Shown here in pieces: positions 46,068 to 56,900 of a stretch of 64,000 nucleotides of DNA. The position numbers were made by a program, and so were the translations under genes. Source of the DNA: Elymus sibiricus (lineage: Eukaryota > Streptophyta > Magnoliopsida > Poales > Poaceae); assembly GCA_039707655.1 (NCBI GenBank), contig CM077674.1:243381904-243445903 (forward strand), written 5' to 3'. Each line of letters begins with the position of its first letter. Position 1 is the first letter of the stretch. A model generated the notes under the pieces. The model saw nothing but the letters and a program-made list of their open reading frames with translations, was not told the DNA's origin and ran no database searches.

Positions 46068-46739
46068 ATGCGTCCCGCAAGACAGCTCATACGCCACACT
46101 ATGGCTGTTGATGCGTCTGGGTTCCCTGCTATCCTGGTCGATCTTTTGACCAGGCTGGGATATCGCTGGTACCCCGAGTACACTGTTTACGAGGACTACC
46201 GCGAGTTCAACCAGGAGCAGTACCACGCTGTGGTTCGTATCTTTGATCAGCAGAACAACTCCATCACTGAGTTGCACACCTTTCATGGTGTTGGAGTGAC
46301 TGTCGACATAGCCGTCCATGATGCTGCCTTTACTGCTATTGCCCGTCTCCGTGGAGAGCACAGTTACTTGGAGGAGACTGCTTTCAGATATATCCCGTAT
46401 GCCCCCGCTGGGGATGAGAGTGGGTACTACACTGCTATCTGTACACCTTACGTGCGACGTCGTTATGACCCGCAGGTTTTGGTTCAGTACACTGAGGCTC
46501 TGGATCGCATTGCTCAAGCTCTTGCTGTCGAGTTGTATGCCACTCGTGCTCGTCTTTACGACGCTCTGACACAGTTGCTACCAGCAGTCAGTGCAGGGAT
46601 ACATCCATGTGGTCCTCTTCTTCCAGTCCGGGACCAGGTTCTGCACCAGAGTGTTCACGGAGCGCAGGACCCTTACATCGAGGGTACCCTGCGTTGTCAC
46701 CTGCAGCTACCTGGCTTCAGTGGTTTTCTCCGACGTTGA
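46068..46739 (+). CDS. Extra ORF between 5' LTR and gag
   Basis: A complete frame of 223 codons from ATG 46068, placed directly after a polypyrimidine-CAG sequence that looks like a splice acceptor. It is not gag: there is no capsid or zinc-knuckle motif. The first 100 residues have a pattern of a helix (FPAILVDLLTRLGYRW), strands (YHAVVRIFD, ITELHTFHG, VTVDIAV) and a helix (HDAAFTAIARLRGE). This vaguely recalls a double-stranded RNA-binding fold, but I cannot confirm it. Function unknown. The codon pattern is coherent and there are no internal stops. It shares the leader with gag. Confidence 0.6.
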   Translation: MRPARQLIRHTMAVDASGFPAILVDLLTRLGYRWYPEYTVYEDYREFNQEQYHAVVRIFDQQNNSITELHTFHGVGVTVDIAVHDAAFTAIARLRGEHSYLEETAFRYIPYAPAGDESGYYTAICTPYVRRRYDPQVLVQYTEALDRIAQALAVELYATRARLYDALTQLLPAVSAGIHPCGPLLPVRDQVLHQSVHGAQDPYIEGTLRCHLQLPGFSGFLRR

Positions 46740-46986
46740 TGTAGCTATCGCTATGTCCCATTGTTGTATCCCTCCATCGCGTGCCTGCGTGCCGCCTAGT
46801 GAGTCTAGCTTTCCTTTTCATTGTTGTAACACTGGCTTGTAACCGAAGTTATGTATGGATCTGTATGTCATGTTTGACTATGATGTTGTATCAATTGCAC
46901 TTCCTTTGTTATGCGTGTTACTTCATGAATGATTCCATACATCTGTAATGCTCGTTGCTAAACTACCCCCTGTTGATTTTAGCAGG

Positions 46987-48574
46987 ATGGTTAGACCCTC
47001 AGGTCGAGGCAGTGGTGCCAACAATCCACAACCGCCCGACTATATGGCTGCAATGATGCAACAATTTGAAATGCACTGTCAGTTTATGCAAGGGCTTATG
47101 GATAAGTTTCCTCGTCCGAATGTCAACCAGCAGCCAGCCTCAATAACCTTGCAAGAGTTTGTGCGCCTCAATCCAATTGTCTTCCGTAACTCAGTCCAGC
47201 CGCTTGATGCTGATGACTATCTCCGTGACATCACATATGAGATGGAGTCAGCCAATGTGGCCCCTGCCAGCTATCTCACTTTTGCATCCTACTTTCTGAA
47301 GGGACCCGCAGCTCAATGGTGGGACAGTCACTGGCATACCCTAGCTGCTGGAACCATCATCACTTGGGTGGAGTTCCAAGCTGCCTTCCATGCCCGTTAC
47401 ATTCCGCAAGAGGTTATGGACCAGAAGAAGCGTGAGTTCCGCAACCTTACCCAGGGCAGCAAGACTGTGGAGGTCTATCAGCGGGAGTTTCTTGAACTAT
47501 CTCGCTATGCTGAAGAGGATATTGCTACTGATGCTCGCAAACAGGAGAAGTTCCGTGAAGGGCTCAACCCAGATATCAAGCTCGCACTCTTAGTCCAAGA
47601 CTTCGCTGACTTCGCCACCATGGTGAACAAGGCTATACAGGTTGAGACTGGTCTGAAGGATCACAAGGACGCGCTCAAGCGCACCCATGAAGCGGGCTCA
47701 TCTTCGGGCTCGTCTTCCCAGAAGCGCCGTATCTGGATTCCTCACAGCATGTACCATCCAACTGCACCTGCTCCAAGGCCGTCCTATGCTGCACCTCGTC
47801 TGCCTCCTCCACCTCCGAGGCAGCCAAGACCTCAAGCTCCAATGCTTCGAGCTCCTGCTCCCCGTCCCGACAATGGGCTCTGCTTCAAGTGTGGCCGTCC
47901 AGGTCACCGTGCCAGAGACTGCTCTCAGGATCAGAATCAGCATGTGCTTCCATCAGGTGGCTATGGAAATGGCCGTGGTAACTATCAGCCCCGCAACAAC
48001 AATGTCAGGCCTTCTTATGGACGTGGCCAAGCTTACCATGTTGATATAAATGAAGCTCAAGACCAGCCTACTACTGTGATGAGTACTTTTCTCATTAATT
48101 CAGTACCAGCTTCTGTTTTATTTGATTCAGGAGCATCGCATTCATTCATGTCATAAGCTTTTGCATACATGCATGAAACTAAATGCGAGCAGTTGCACAA
48201 TCCGTTAATGGTAAACACTCCCGCGGGCCAATGCCAAACCTCTATGTTCAGCCCCAATGTTACGATTGAAATTGAAGGGTTAGAGTTCCATGCTTTTCCT
48301 ATTATTTTGAAGTCTTCCAACATTGACCTCATCCTGGGAATGGATTGGTTGAAGGCTCATACCGCCTTAATCAATTGTGCCACCAAAGTCGTCCAACTCC
48401 TGCACCCATCGGATGAGCTAGTAAACTACCATGCTCATCTCGTTCAAAATGCCGAGGCTCAGATTTATGCCCTGAATGCGTTAAAAGCTTCTCCTCTTGA
48501 GGGGATAGAAAACGTTCCAGTCGTTCGCGACTTCCAAGATGTTTTCCCAGAAGAACTTCTAGGAGTACCCCCTG
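46987..48574 (+). pseudogene. Gag and aspartic protease of the Tekay/Del-type element
   Basis: The start at ATG 46987 follows TTTTAGCAG. The capsid domain spans codons about 60-230 (TLQEFVRLNPIVFRNS, AAQWWDSHW, FHARYIPQEV, FREGLNPDIK), followed by a Pro/Arg-rich linker and the zinc knuckle CFKCGRPGHRARDC (CCHC). The protease begins VLFDSGASHSF with the active D-S-G and continues past a TAA (48154-48156) with LILGMDWL. The single TAA is the only break seen. The frame ends in LLGVPP at the Tat insertion point and resumes at 62358. Confidence 0.9.
48570..48574. repeat. Target-site duplication CCCTG, left
   Basis: Matches 62353-62357 and brackets Tat element 2. Confidence 0.92.
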
Positions 48575-49518
48575 TGTCGTGGTGAAATCACGGCAGATGC
48601 CATGAGATGGCTAAAAGTGGGGGGCTGCGTGAGGACGCCGGTGGGTTCCGGAAGCGAGGTTGGCTTGCGCATGCGAGAGACACAAGACGTACCCAGGTTC
48701 GGAGCCCTCCGGGGAGGTAACACCCCTAGTCCTGCCGAGTGGGTTGATAGGCTCAGAGGCCACAATGGTTACAATGATGCTCCTGGAGCTGTTTGGGTGG
48801 AGGAGGCACAAGGAGCTAAGTCTCCGTTCGGCCTCTCCTGTGTGTGTGTATGCGTCGGGGAAGAAGGAGTGAACTGACTGAACTAAATCGAACTGAGCCG
48901 AACCCCTCTGCATGGAGGCCTCCTGGGGGGTCTTATAGCTCGACCCCCCAGGGTTACATGGGTAAACTACGCGCGGCGGGACCCGGACGTCGGCGTCTGG
49001 AGCCGGCTGCGGGCCCGCCGGCTGCGGCGCCCGAGGGCGGCGCGACACTGTGGCCCGTCGCTTCGAGCGTCACGGAGTGGACGGGGCGTGCGCGCTTCTG
49101 CAGAGGCATACAGGAGTGGTCAGCACTTGCGCGCTTCTGCCGAGGCGTGCAGGAGTAGACGGCGCGTGCGCGCTCTGCAGAGGCGTGCCGGAGTAGGCGG
49201 CTTCGCGGGGGGCTGCACTGGCGCACTGGTGCTGACACCGGCCGTTGCGTCAACTGGGTTGGCAGCTTTGCTGGCGCGCCCTCCCGAGACGGATTGCACT
49301 GTAGCCATGTTCTCCCCTCGTGGGGGGCTGTCTTGTCGCCGGACGCGATGGGACGGCCGCCGACCTGTTGCCAGCCGGCTAGCGGCCAGCCGGACCCGGC
49401 CCAGGGCCGGGCCTAGCCGGCCGGTTCGCCAGCCGGCGGGGAGGGGCACGGGCTGCCCCGATGTTTTTGAAAAGGGGCTCCGGGTTCGCTCGCCTACCCG
49501 GGGTTCATCCCCCCGATA
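48575..49518 (-). repeat. 3' LTR of Tat element 2
   Basis: 944 bp. On the minus strand it begins TATCGG where the other LTR has TGTCGG, a G-to-A change in the terminal dinucleotide. It is nearly identical to 61372-62352 apart from two short indels. Confidence 0.92.
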
Positions 49519-49980
49519 GTAGTCCCCGAAGCTGTGAAGGCTCGCCGGCTCCAAGCGGGTGAGGCTTTGCAGCTTCTTCCCCCCCGAAGGAGTGCGGTTA
49601 CGTGACGAGATTGTGCCGGCTTGAGGTCACCATCTGCCGGCTTCCGGGAGCCGGCTCGAGGTACTCGGTTTCGCCGGAGCCTGGGCGGCTTGGCCGGCTG
49701 GTCCCGCCGGTATAGGGGAGCGCGCCAGTCGCCAGACGAAATCTTGCCACGTGCAGCCCAGCGGCCGAAGAGGCCTGCCAGGACACGCGCGCGATGAGAC
49801 GTCGCGGTGGGCTGGGTCCCGCTGGACCGCAGTCTCGGCCCGCGCGCAGGATTCACTGCGGCCGCACGCGCCTGCTGGGGTTCCCGGGGCAGTTAAGGCG
49901 CGTCTTAATGTGCCTGTGTATTGCAGGGGAGTGGGGATCGTGGGCGCAATCAATCCCACTCCCCCACGCTCGTGCGCGGT

Positions 49981-49990
49981 CTTTAAACGG
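49981..49990 (+). promoter_or_regulatory. Possible TATA box of the antisense gene
   Basis: CTTTAAACGG, about 250 bp before ATG 50239, in strongly G+C-rich sequence just inside the 3' LTR. Same relative position as the candidate in element 1. Confidence 0.35.
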
Positions 49991-52719
49991 GAGGGGAGGG
50001 AGAGAGGCCGAGGCACTCGCTTCTCTGCCCCCGCCGGTCGCTTCGCTTCCGCCTCCCCTTCTTCCTTCTCGCACACACCGCTGCCGCTCGCCGTCGCCCG
50101 CGCACCGTTGCCCGCCAGGCTCACCATCGTTGCCCGCCAGGCTCGCCACCGCACCGCGCTGCGACTCGCACGGCCGTCGCCTTCTCGCTCCACTGCTGCT
50201 TTCTTTCTCCCTCCTCCATGCTTTTCTCGCTTTCGCTAATGGCGCCGCCGAAGGGCTCGTGGGAGGGGTCGGTGGTCACCGATGATGACATCGAGTATCT
50301 TCGCCGCACGAGGCGGCTGCCACCGGCAGCGGAGGTGGAGGCCCGCGCGCCCGGCGAGGAGACGGCGCCGGAACCGCGGAATGGCGAGGTGGTGGTGTTC
50401 TACACCCACTTCCTCCGCGGGCTCGGGCTCCCGGCGAGCGTCTTCTTCAAGCGCTTCCTCACCTTCTTCGGCCTCCAGCCGCACCACCTGGGGCCGAACG
50501 CCATTCTGCAGCTCGCCGGCTTCACAACGCTGTGCGAGGGCTACTTCGGCATCCTCCCGTATGTGGAGCTGTGGTGTCGGCTGTTCTACCTCAAGCAGCA
50601 AGGAGCGGCAGCCAGCGTCATGGCCGAGTGCAGGGCGGCCGTGGCGGTGACCCGTACGGCGGGCCCTTTCCCGAAGCTGCCGCTCGAGGAGTCCGCCAAA
50701 AAGTGGCAGAAATCTTTCTTCTACGTGAAGAACATGAACCCGGCCAACGACCGGATCAGCCTCCCTCCATTCGCCGATGCGCCCCCGGCTGAGAAGCTGA
50801 ACTGGGGGCACAACCCGAAGAGCCCCTCTGCGGAGATCTTGGGGATCTGCAGCCAGATCAAGGAGATGACGGACCGCGAGGGGCTCACCGCTGTGGACCT
50901 CATCGCCGCCTTCATCGGTCGCCGGGTGCTGCCGCTGCAGAGGCGGCCGCACCGGATCTGCGACATGAGCGGCCGGCGCGACCCCTGCCGGCTGTCGACG
51001 AAGGAGCTGATGGCAGAGGAGATCGCCGTGCGTGTCAATGACGCCTCTGCTGCCAGGCTCAAGGTGAAGGAGTGGCAGTTCGGCAAGGAGCCGTACAGCC
51101 GGGACGACCCGGCGCCAGCGGTAAGTCTCTGGTCCTTATTCTTCGCCGCGTCCGCCCTTCTCATGCGCCGTGACGCCCTGGGATGGCTGCAGCGCTTTCC
51201 GAGCCAGCTGGTGAATGACGGCCCGAGTCCCATTGTTCTGCAGCCGGACCGGGCCGAGTCGGACCCGGAGGACGAGGAGGCCGGCAACGCAGGAGCCAAA
51301 GGCGGCGAGGAGAATCCGGCGAACGCTTAAGCCGGCGGCTCCGCTCAAACCGGTACGTCTCTGATCCCGGATGTTTTGCGTGAGTGGCCAGATGACGACG
51401 AAGATGACGAGGACGGGACGGGCGATTCAGCTCCTCAGGGCGCGGGAGAGGGTGACGAGGCCGCCCCCAGGGGGCGACAGAAGAGAGCGACCGGGGAGCC
51501 GGCTGGCTCGAGCCGGCTGCACGGGAAGCAGCCAGTCGAGGTGCGGCCAGCTGCGAAGCGCCCGGCCGCGGCGCAGGTGGGCACCCTGAAGAGGTCTGCC
51601 AAGAAGGCGCGCCGGATGGCGCCGCCGGCTGGCCCGACGCGAGCGGTTCCCGTGGCCATAGGGTAAGTTTCTTTTTTGCAGTTGGAGTCGCCACTTTATT
51701 TGCCGCTGTTGCCGTTCTTTCTTTTCTTTTCTTTTCTTCATCTCTCTCGCGCGACGTCCAGGAGCGCGCTCGAGCTGGTGGAGGCTGCCACGGCAGCGAC
51801 GGCCGCGGAGGAAGCCGACCGGCGACGGGGTCGAAGCGGCACGGGGGAGAGCGAGGCGGGGGAGACCCCCGAAGAGGTGCTCGCGGCCCGCCAAGCCGGC
51901 TCCGCCTTGGAGGACGCCCAGCGGGACGCCTGGAGGGCCCGAGCCGATGCCGAGAAGGAAGTGGCCGAGAAGTCGGCCAAGGCGTGGAGCGTCGCCGTGG
52001 CCGAGAAGTCGGCCAAGGCGTGGAGCGTCGCCGTGGCCGAGGTCGTGGCGAGGCGGGCGCGGGTCGCGGAGGAGACCGAGTGGCCGGAGTGGACGGCGTC
52101 GTCGCCGCCGCCATCGCCGGTCGCGGAGCATCGCTCCAAGACGGTGCATGATCGGGCCCACCGGGCGGAGGCGGATGCTCGTGCGGCCGCCGAGGAAGCC
52201 GCCGGTCGCGGCGAATCCGGCGGCCACGAGCCGGAGGCCAACCCGACGGCTGACCAGGAGGTGCCGCCGGCTGTAGACCCGGTCGACGGAGCCGGAGGCG
52301 GAGGCGGAGGGGACCACGAGCCGGAGGCGGCGCCGGGCGGAGGAGGAGCGCCACCGCCAAGGACGGAGACCGCGCCGGAGAGCTCGCGCGCCCTGGTGAC
52401 GACGGAGCCGCGGGCCGCGGGGCTTAGCCTCGAACCGAGCCCGGCCGGCAGCGGAACCAGCGCCGGGTCCGCTGTTCAGCCGCAGCGGACCTAGGCGGCG
52501 AGCTCCAGCGAGGCGACGAGCGGCGCCCCCCAGAGCGAGCTGGACGCGGCGGTGGATTCTCTGCGGCTGCAGATTGCCAACCACCACAGCCAGTGGCAGA
52601 GCTTTGCCCAGGCGGAGAGCGGCCGGCTGCGCCAGTTGGAGCAGACCTTCGCGGTGAGTTCTTTTGCTTTTCGTGCCTTCTTGCTTTTTGTTTTCTTTTC
52701 GACCGGCTTGGTCGCTTTC

Positions 52720-52800
52720 CAGTGGGGGCGCGTCAGCGCACCCACTGGGTGTAGCCCCCGAGGCTCGGGCCGGCTGCGTAGCAGGCGGGTCGGGCCTTCT
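52720..52800 (+). repeat. 80-bp repeat in intron 3 of the antisense gene
   Basis: AGTGGGGGCGCGTCAGCG, CCCACTGGGTGTAGCCCCCG and a GGGCCGGCTGCG block; its second copy is at 52974-53055 in intron 4. Confidence 0.85.
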
Positions 52801-52973
52801 CAGGCGTCCGTGTTTTGACTGTCTTCTTTGCAGTCCATCTACGACCAGCGGGTGGCAGCGTACAACCGCCTCCTGGGTCGGTTCCGCGCGGCCAGGGACC
52901 AGCTGGCGGCCAAGGAGGGGGAACTTCGCCAGGTCCGAGGTACTGCTTCCAACTTCTTTCTTGCGTTCTTCTA

Positions 52974-53055
52974 GTGGGGGCGCGCCAGCGCTCCCACTGG
53001 GTGTAGCCCCCGAGATCCGGGCCGGTTTGCGCAGCAGCCGGGTCGGATCTTCTTT
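52974..53055 (+). repeat. 80-bp repeat in intron 4 of the antisense gene
   Basis: Second copy of the intron 3 repeat, in the same orientation and with few changes. Confidence 0.85.
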
Positions 53056-54180
53056 GCTTTCTTGTCCGGCTTCTGACCGGAATCCGGGTCCGGATGCGCA
53101 GCCGCAACAGTTGACCCGACGGAGATGGAGACGCTCCGACGACAACTGGCGGAAGCCGGCCAGCTCCATGACCAGGCGGCCGCGGAGCGCGACCGGCTGC
53201 AGGAGGAGGCGGCCCGGGCTGTCCGGGAGAGGGACGAAGCCGCCGCCGCCCATAAAGCCGAGCTGGACCGGCTTGCCGAAGAACGCCGCCAAGCGGTGGC
53301 GCGGCAGGAGGAGGCAGCAAAGAAGGCCGCCGAGGAGGTCAGCCAGCTCCAGGCGGACCGGGACCGCAGCGCCAACGCGCTGGCGGCGAGGGAGCGGGAG
53401 GCGCTGCAAGATGCGCTCTACATCGATGAGCTCCTCACGCGTAAGTGCTTTCGCTTTCGTCTTTTTGGTTCTTTCTGTTTTCCGCCCTTTGACGTCTTGG
53501 TCAATCTCCCCCCCCCTTCTCTTCCAGGGTTCTTCCCCGAGACCCAAGGGTCGGCCGAAACGGCGGTGGCCACCCATCGGCAGGAGCAGATTGCGGCGGG
53601 GGCTGCTATCGAGGAATACGCCGCCTGGTCGGTGGCGGAGATCACCGTGGCCGCCAAGGCTCGCCTGGAGGCGGTGGAGCGCCAGATGAACCGGCTGTTT
53701 GAAGCCGGCTTGTCAATGGTGGCCGCGCTGTGGCCGGGTGCGGGGGCGCCGAGCAGCGTGAGCCGGCTGGCGCGTTGGCTGGAGGCCGGCGCGGCGCGAC
53801 TCAACGCGTGGAGGGCTTCCGCAGCACGAGCCGGCGCGGAAATGGCGCTCGGGGTCGTGCTGTCGTGGTATCAAACCATCCGCCTGGACCAACTGCGCGC
53901 TCGGAGGGCTGGGGCGGAGGCGGACTTGGCGGAGCGGGAGACGGCGATCGCCGTGCGGGCTAGCGACATTGCGTCGTTCGCCCCATACGGGGACTTCGTG
54001 CCGGAGCGGGCGCCGGACGGCGCGCAGCTTCCCGCCGACGACTTCGGCCTGGAGCTCGAGGACCCGGAGGGCAGCTCGGCCGAGACGATCACCGACGTGG
54101 ACGACGACGCAGGCGAGCTGGACGACACCGCCACCATGGAGGACCCGGCGCCGAGCGACGCCGACGAAGCCGCAGCCTAG

Positions 54181-54939
54181 GGTTTTTTTATTTTTTTCCT
54201 GTTTCTTTGGAACTCAGAACTTTTGTTAGCCGGCAGATCCACCCACAGGGGGGTGTAAGTTTAATGTAATGAACTTATGGGCCGCGGGCCTTGCTGTATA
54301 TGTGGATGCATGTTTGTTTCTCGTGTGCTTGCGCCTGCCGTGTGGCAGTTTCGCTTTTGTTCTTTTCCCTTAGCCGTTTTCCTGTTTGCTTCCGCCTTTG
54401 TCCTTCTCCCCGCCAGCCGGACAGCCGGGAGCCGGTCTGTAGCTGGGACGGGGAGCCGGACTCAGAAGAGAGCGCCTAGTACTTGGGCCTTGGGATTTGA
54501 GCGCAAGCGAAACACCCACTGGGCCGGCTGGCTGCAGCCGGCGACGCCGGCTGGAGCGCAGCCGGTCTGTGCGGCAGAGCGTGAAGTGAGAGGAGCCGGG
54601 ATAGCCGAGCCGGTTGTTCTTACTTAACCGTTTTTCGCGTGCGGATGCTTGCAGCCTTTGGCTCCTGCCAGCCTTGAACAGCCGGGAGCCGGTCTGTGGC
54701 TTATGGCAGAGAGGGCTTCGGCGGTACGCACGTTACAGATCGGGTTGACGAGAACGCGGCGCGGGCTAGCCGGCGAGCCCCCGAGCCGGCCGTGCCGACC
54801 CGGTGGGAGGGAGGCGAATACGGTAAAGTGCGAAAAAAAACTCGGTAGAGATGAAAAGGTAGCCCCCGAGCGTCGTTCGGGGGACCTGCTGCTTTTATTA
54901 ACTTCAAAAGGCGTAGTGATACATACATACATACATGGT
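54181..54939. other. Convergent 3' region of antisense gene and pol
   Basis: Contains TGTAATGAAC (about 54265), a candidate poly(A) region for the plus-strand gene, and many AGCCGG repeats. No coding sequence. CATACATACATACATGG lies near 54920. Confidence 0.5.
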
Positions 54940-56050
54940 TCAACTGTAAAACGGACGGAGGAGCTCCGCGTTCCAGGGGCGTTCCGTCTCTTCGCCGGAG
55001 GCGTCTCTCTTGCGCTTGCTTCGCTTTTGCGCGTCGATGAGGTAGTACGCGTTGTTGCGCAAGGCCTTGCTGATGATGAAGGGGCCCTCCCATGGGGAGG
55101 ACAGCTTGTGTTGGCCGGCTGTTCGCTGGATCAGCCGGAGCACGAGGTCGCCCTCGCGGAAAGCGAGGGGCTTGATCTTCTTGTTGTGGTAGTGGCGCAG
55201 GCTCTGCTGGTAGATGGCTGACCGGCTGAGGGCCAGCAGGCGCGCCTCCTCGAGCAGGTCGACGCCGTCTTCGCGTGCTGCTGCGGCTTCCACTTTCGTG
55301 TACAGGGTGACGCGAGGTGAGTCGAACTCGATATCCGTGGGAATGATCGCCTCGGCCCCGTAGACGAGGAAGAATGGAGTGAAGCCGGTTGAGCGGTTGG
55401 GGGTGGTCCGGAGACTCCATAGGATGGCCGGCAGCTCGTCGATCCAGCTGCCGGGTGAACGTACGAGCGGCTCGACGAGTCGCGGCTTGATGCCGGCCAA
55501 GATGAGGCCGTTTGCCCGCTCCGCCTGGCCGTTGGACTGAGGGTGGGCGACGGAGGCCAGGTCGAGCCGGATACCGGAGATGGAGCAGTAGCGTGCTAGC
55601 GCGCCTTTGGCGAAGTTGGTGCCGTTGTCGGTGATGATGCTGTTGGGGACGCCGTAGCGGACAGCGATGTCGGTGATGAACTTGACAGCCATGGGGCCGT
55701 CGAGTTTCTTGATCGGCCTTGCTTCGACCCACTTGGTGAACTTATCGACGGCCACCAGAAGGTGCGTCATGCCGCCCCGAGCGGTTTTGAAGGGTCCCAC
55801 CATGTCGAGGCCCCATACGGCAAAGGGCCACGCGATGGGGATGGTTTGGAGCGCCGAAGCCGGCTGGTGGCTCTAGGCCTTGAAGCGCTGGCAGCCCTTG
55901 CACTTGAGAACCAGCTCCTCGGCGTCCTTCAGCGCAGTCGGCCAGTAGAAGTCGTGGCGGAATGCTTTAGCCACCTGGGACCGGGAGGCGGCGTGGTGCC
56001 CGCACTCGCCCTGGTGGATATCGAGCAAGATCTTGAGACCCTTGGCCGTC
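54940..56050 (-). pseudogene. Integrase of Tat element 2
   Basis: The zinc-binding part is visible upstream (QGECGHHA, then CKGCQRFK). The core carries D in WGLDMVGPF, D in IITDNGTNF and E in HPQSNGQAERANG, followed by LPAILWSLRTTPNRSTGFTP. The C-terminal GPF module is SSPWEGPFI, with no chromodomain. A single TAG (55873-55875) lies between zinc finger and core; otherwise the core-to-end frame of 287 codons is open. The catalytic triad is complete. Confidence 0.9.
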
Positions 56051-56900
56051 TCGACGCATCGCTGGAAAACGCCGGTTGTGCTGCGCTTAACGAGCTCGCG
56101 GTTGATGATGCTGTAGGCGGAAGCCCGGCGTTGCACCTGCCGAGCCTCGACCTCGTTCTCCAGGAGCTCGCTGTTTGCCAGGAACGCGAGGATTGGTTGA
56201 GCCCAAGACGGCGCCTCCAGCACCGTGAGGACGGCCATTTGCGTGGGTTCGGCCGGGTCGGGGGGCGGCGAGCTGGAGCCAGCAGCCCCCGAGTCGGAGC
56301 CGGCAGCCCCCGAGCCAGAGCAGGCAGCCCCCGAGCCGGAGCAGGCAGCCCCCGAGCCGGAGCCGGCAGCCCCCGAGCCGGAGTCGGCAGCCCCCGGGGC
56401 CGGGCGAAGGGCTGTTGGGTCGGCCGGGATGAAGATGGACTCCGAATCCGGAGACGGCTTGATGGACGGCTTGCGCAGGTGCTCGAGGGAGACGTCGGTT
56501 GGGATTGCTTGCCGGCTGGAACCAAGCTTGGCTAGAGTATCAGCTGCCTCGTTCTCATTGCGGGGGACGTGGAGGAACTCGCAGCCGTCGAACTTGCCGG
56601 TCATCTGTTGGACCAGGTTGCGGTAGCTGGCCATGTTGGAGTCCCTGGCATCCCACTCACCGGAGACTTGCTGGACCACCAGATCGGAGTCGCCGAAGTA
56701 GAGGATGCGCCGGATGCCGATTTCTTTGGCCAGCCGCAGGCCGTGGACGATGGCTTCGTACTCGGCGACGTTGTTGGAGGTGGCGCAGTGGATTTGCAGC
56801 GCGTAGCGCAGCCGGTCGCCCTTGGGGGAGGAGAGCACAATGCCGGCTCCCAAGCCGGACGCCATCTTCGAGCCGTCGAAGTGCATGCGCCCAGTGTGTT
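55873..56900 (-). pseudogene. RNase H and linker of Tat element 2
   Basis: MHFDGSKMASGLGAGIVL carries the first catalytic Asp, NNVAEYEAIVHGLRLA the Glu, and GDSDLVVQQVSGEW the second Asp. Then FLHVPRNENEAADTLAKLGS closes the domain. The linker to integrase holds a Gly/Ala/Ser minisatellite (56270-56395). One extra G near 56897 shifts the frame relative to the RT ORF. Confidence 0.85.
56270..56395 (-). repeat. In-frame minisatellite, six 21-bp units
   Basis: Six tandem units of GAGCCGGAGCCGGCAGCCCC(C) type; the pol frame reads a seven-residue G/A/S-rich unit. The length is a multiple of three, so the frame is kept. Confidence 0.92.

Larger units (their letters stand above)
50239..54180 (+). 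pseudogene. Antisense six-exon gene (Tat aORF 2)
   Basis: Exons 50239-51120, 51244-51662, 51762-52653, 52834-52939, 53111-53440 and 53528-54180, every intron GT-AG, and phases match at all five joins, giving about 1,093 codons. The N-terminal domain (FYTHFLRGLGLPASVFFKRF ... LCEGYFGILPYVELW ... RLFY) is homologous in layout to antisense ORF 1 and fits the putative gypsy-type transposon family. Then follow an acidic/basic linker (PDDDEDDEDG, KRSAKKARR), an Ala/Glu-rich part, a long coiled coil in exon 5 and a helical C-terminus ending in an acidic tail. TAA at 51328-51330 and TAG at 52492-52494 break this copy. Function unknown; nuclear or RNA-binding roles are speculation. Confidence 0.72.

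Noticed and set aside
51427..53577. Minus-strand open frame of 716 codons
   Set aside because: It is the shadow of the plus-strand antisense gene in very G+C-rich DNA: low-complexity Arg/Ala/Pro composition, no domain, and it ignores the conserved splice sites.
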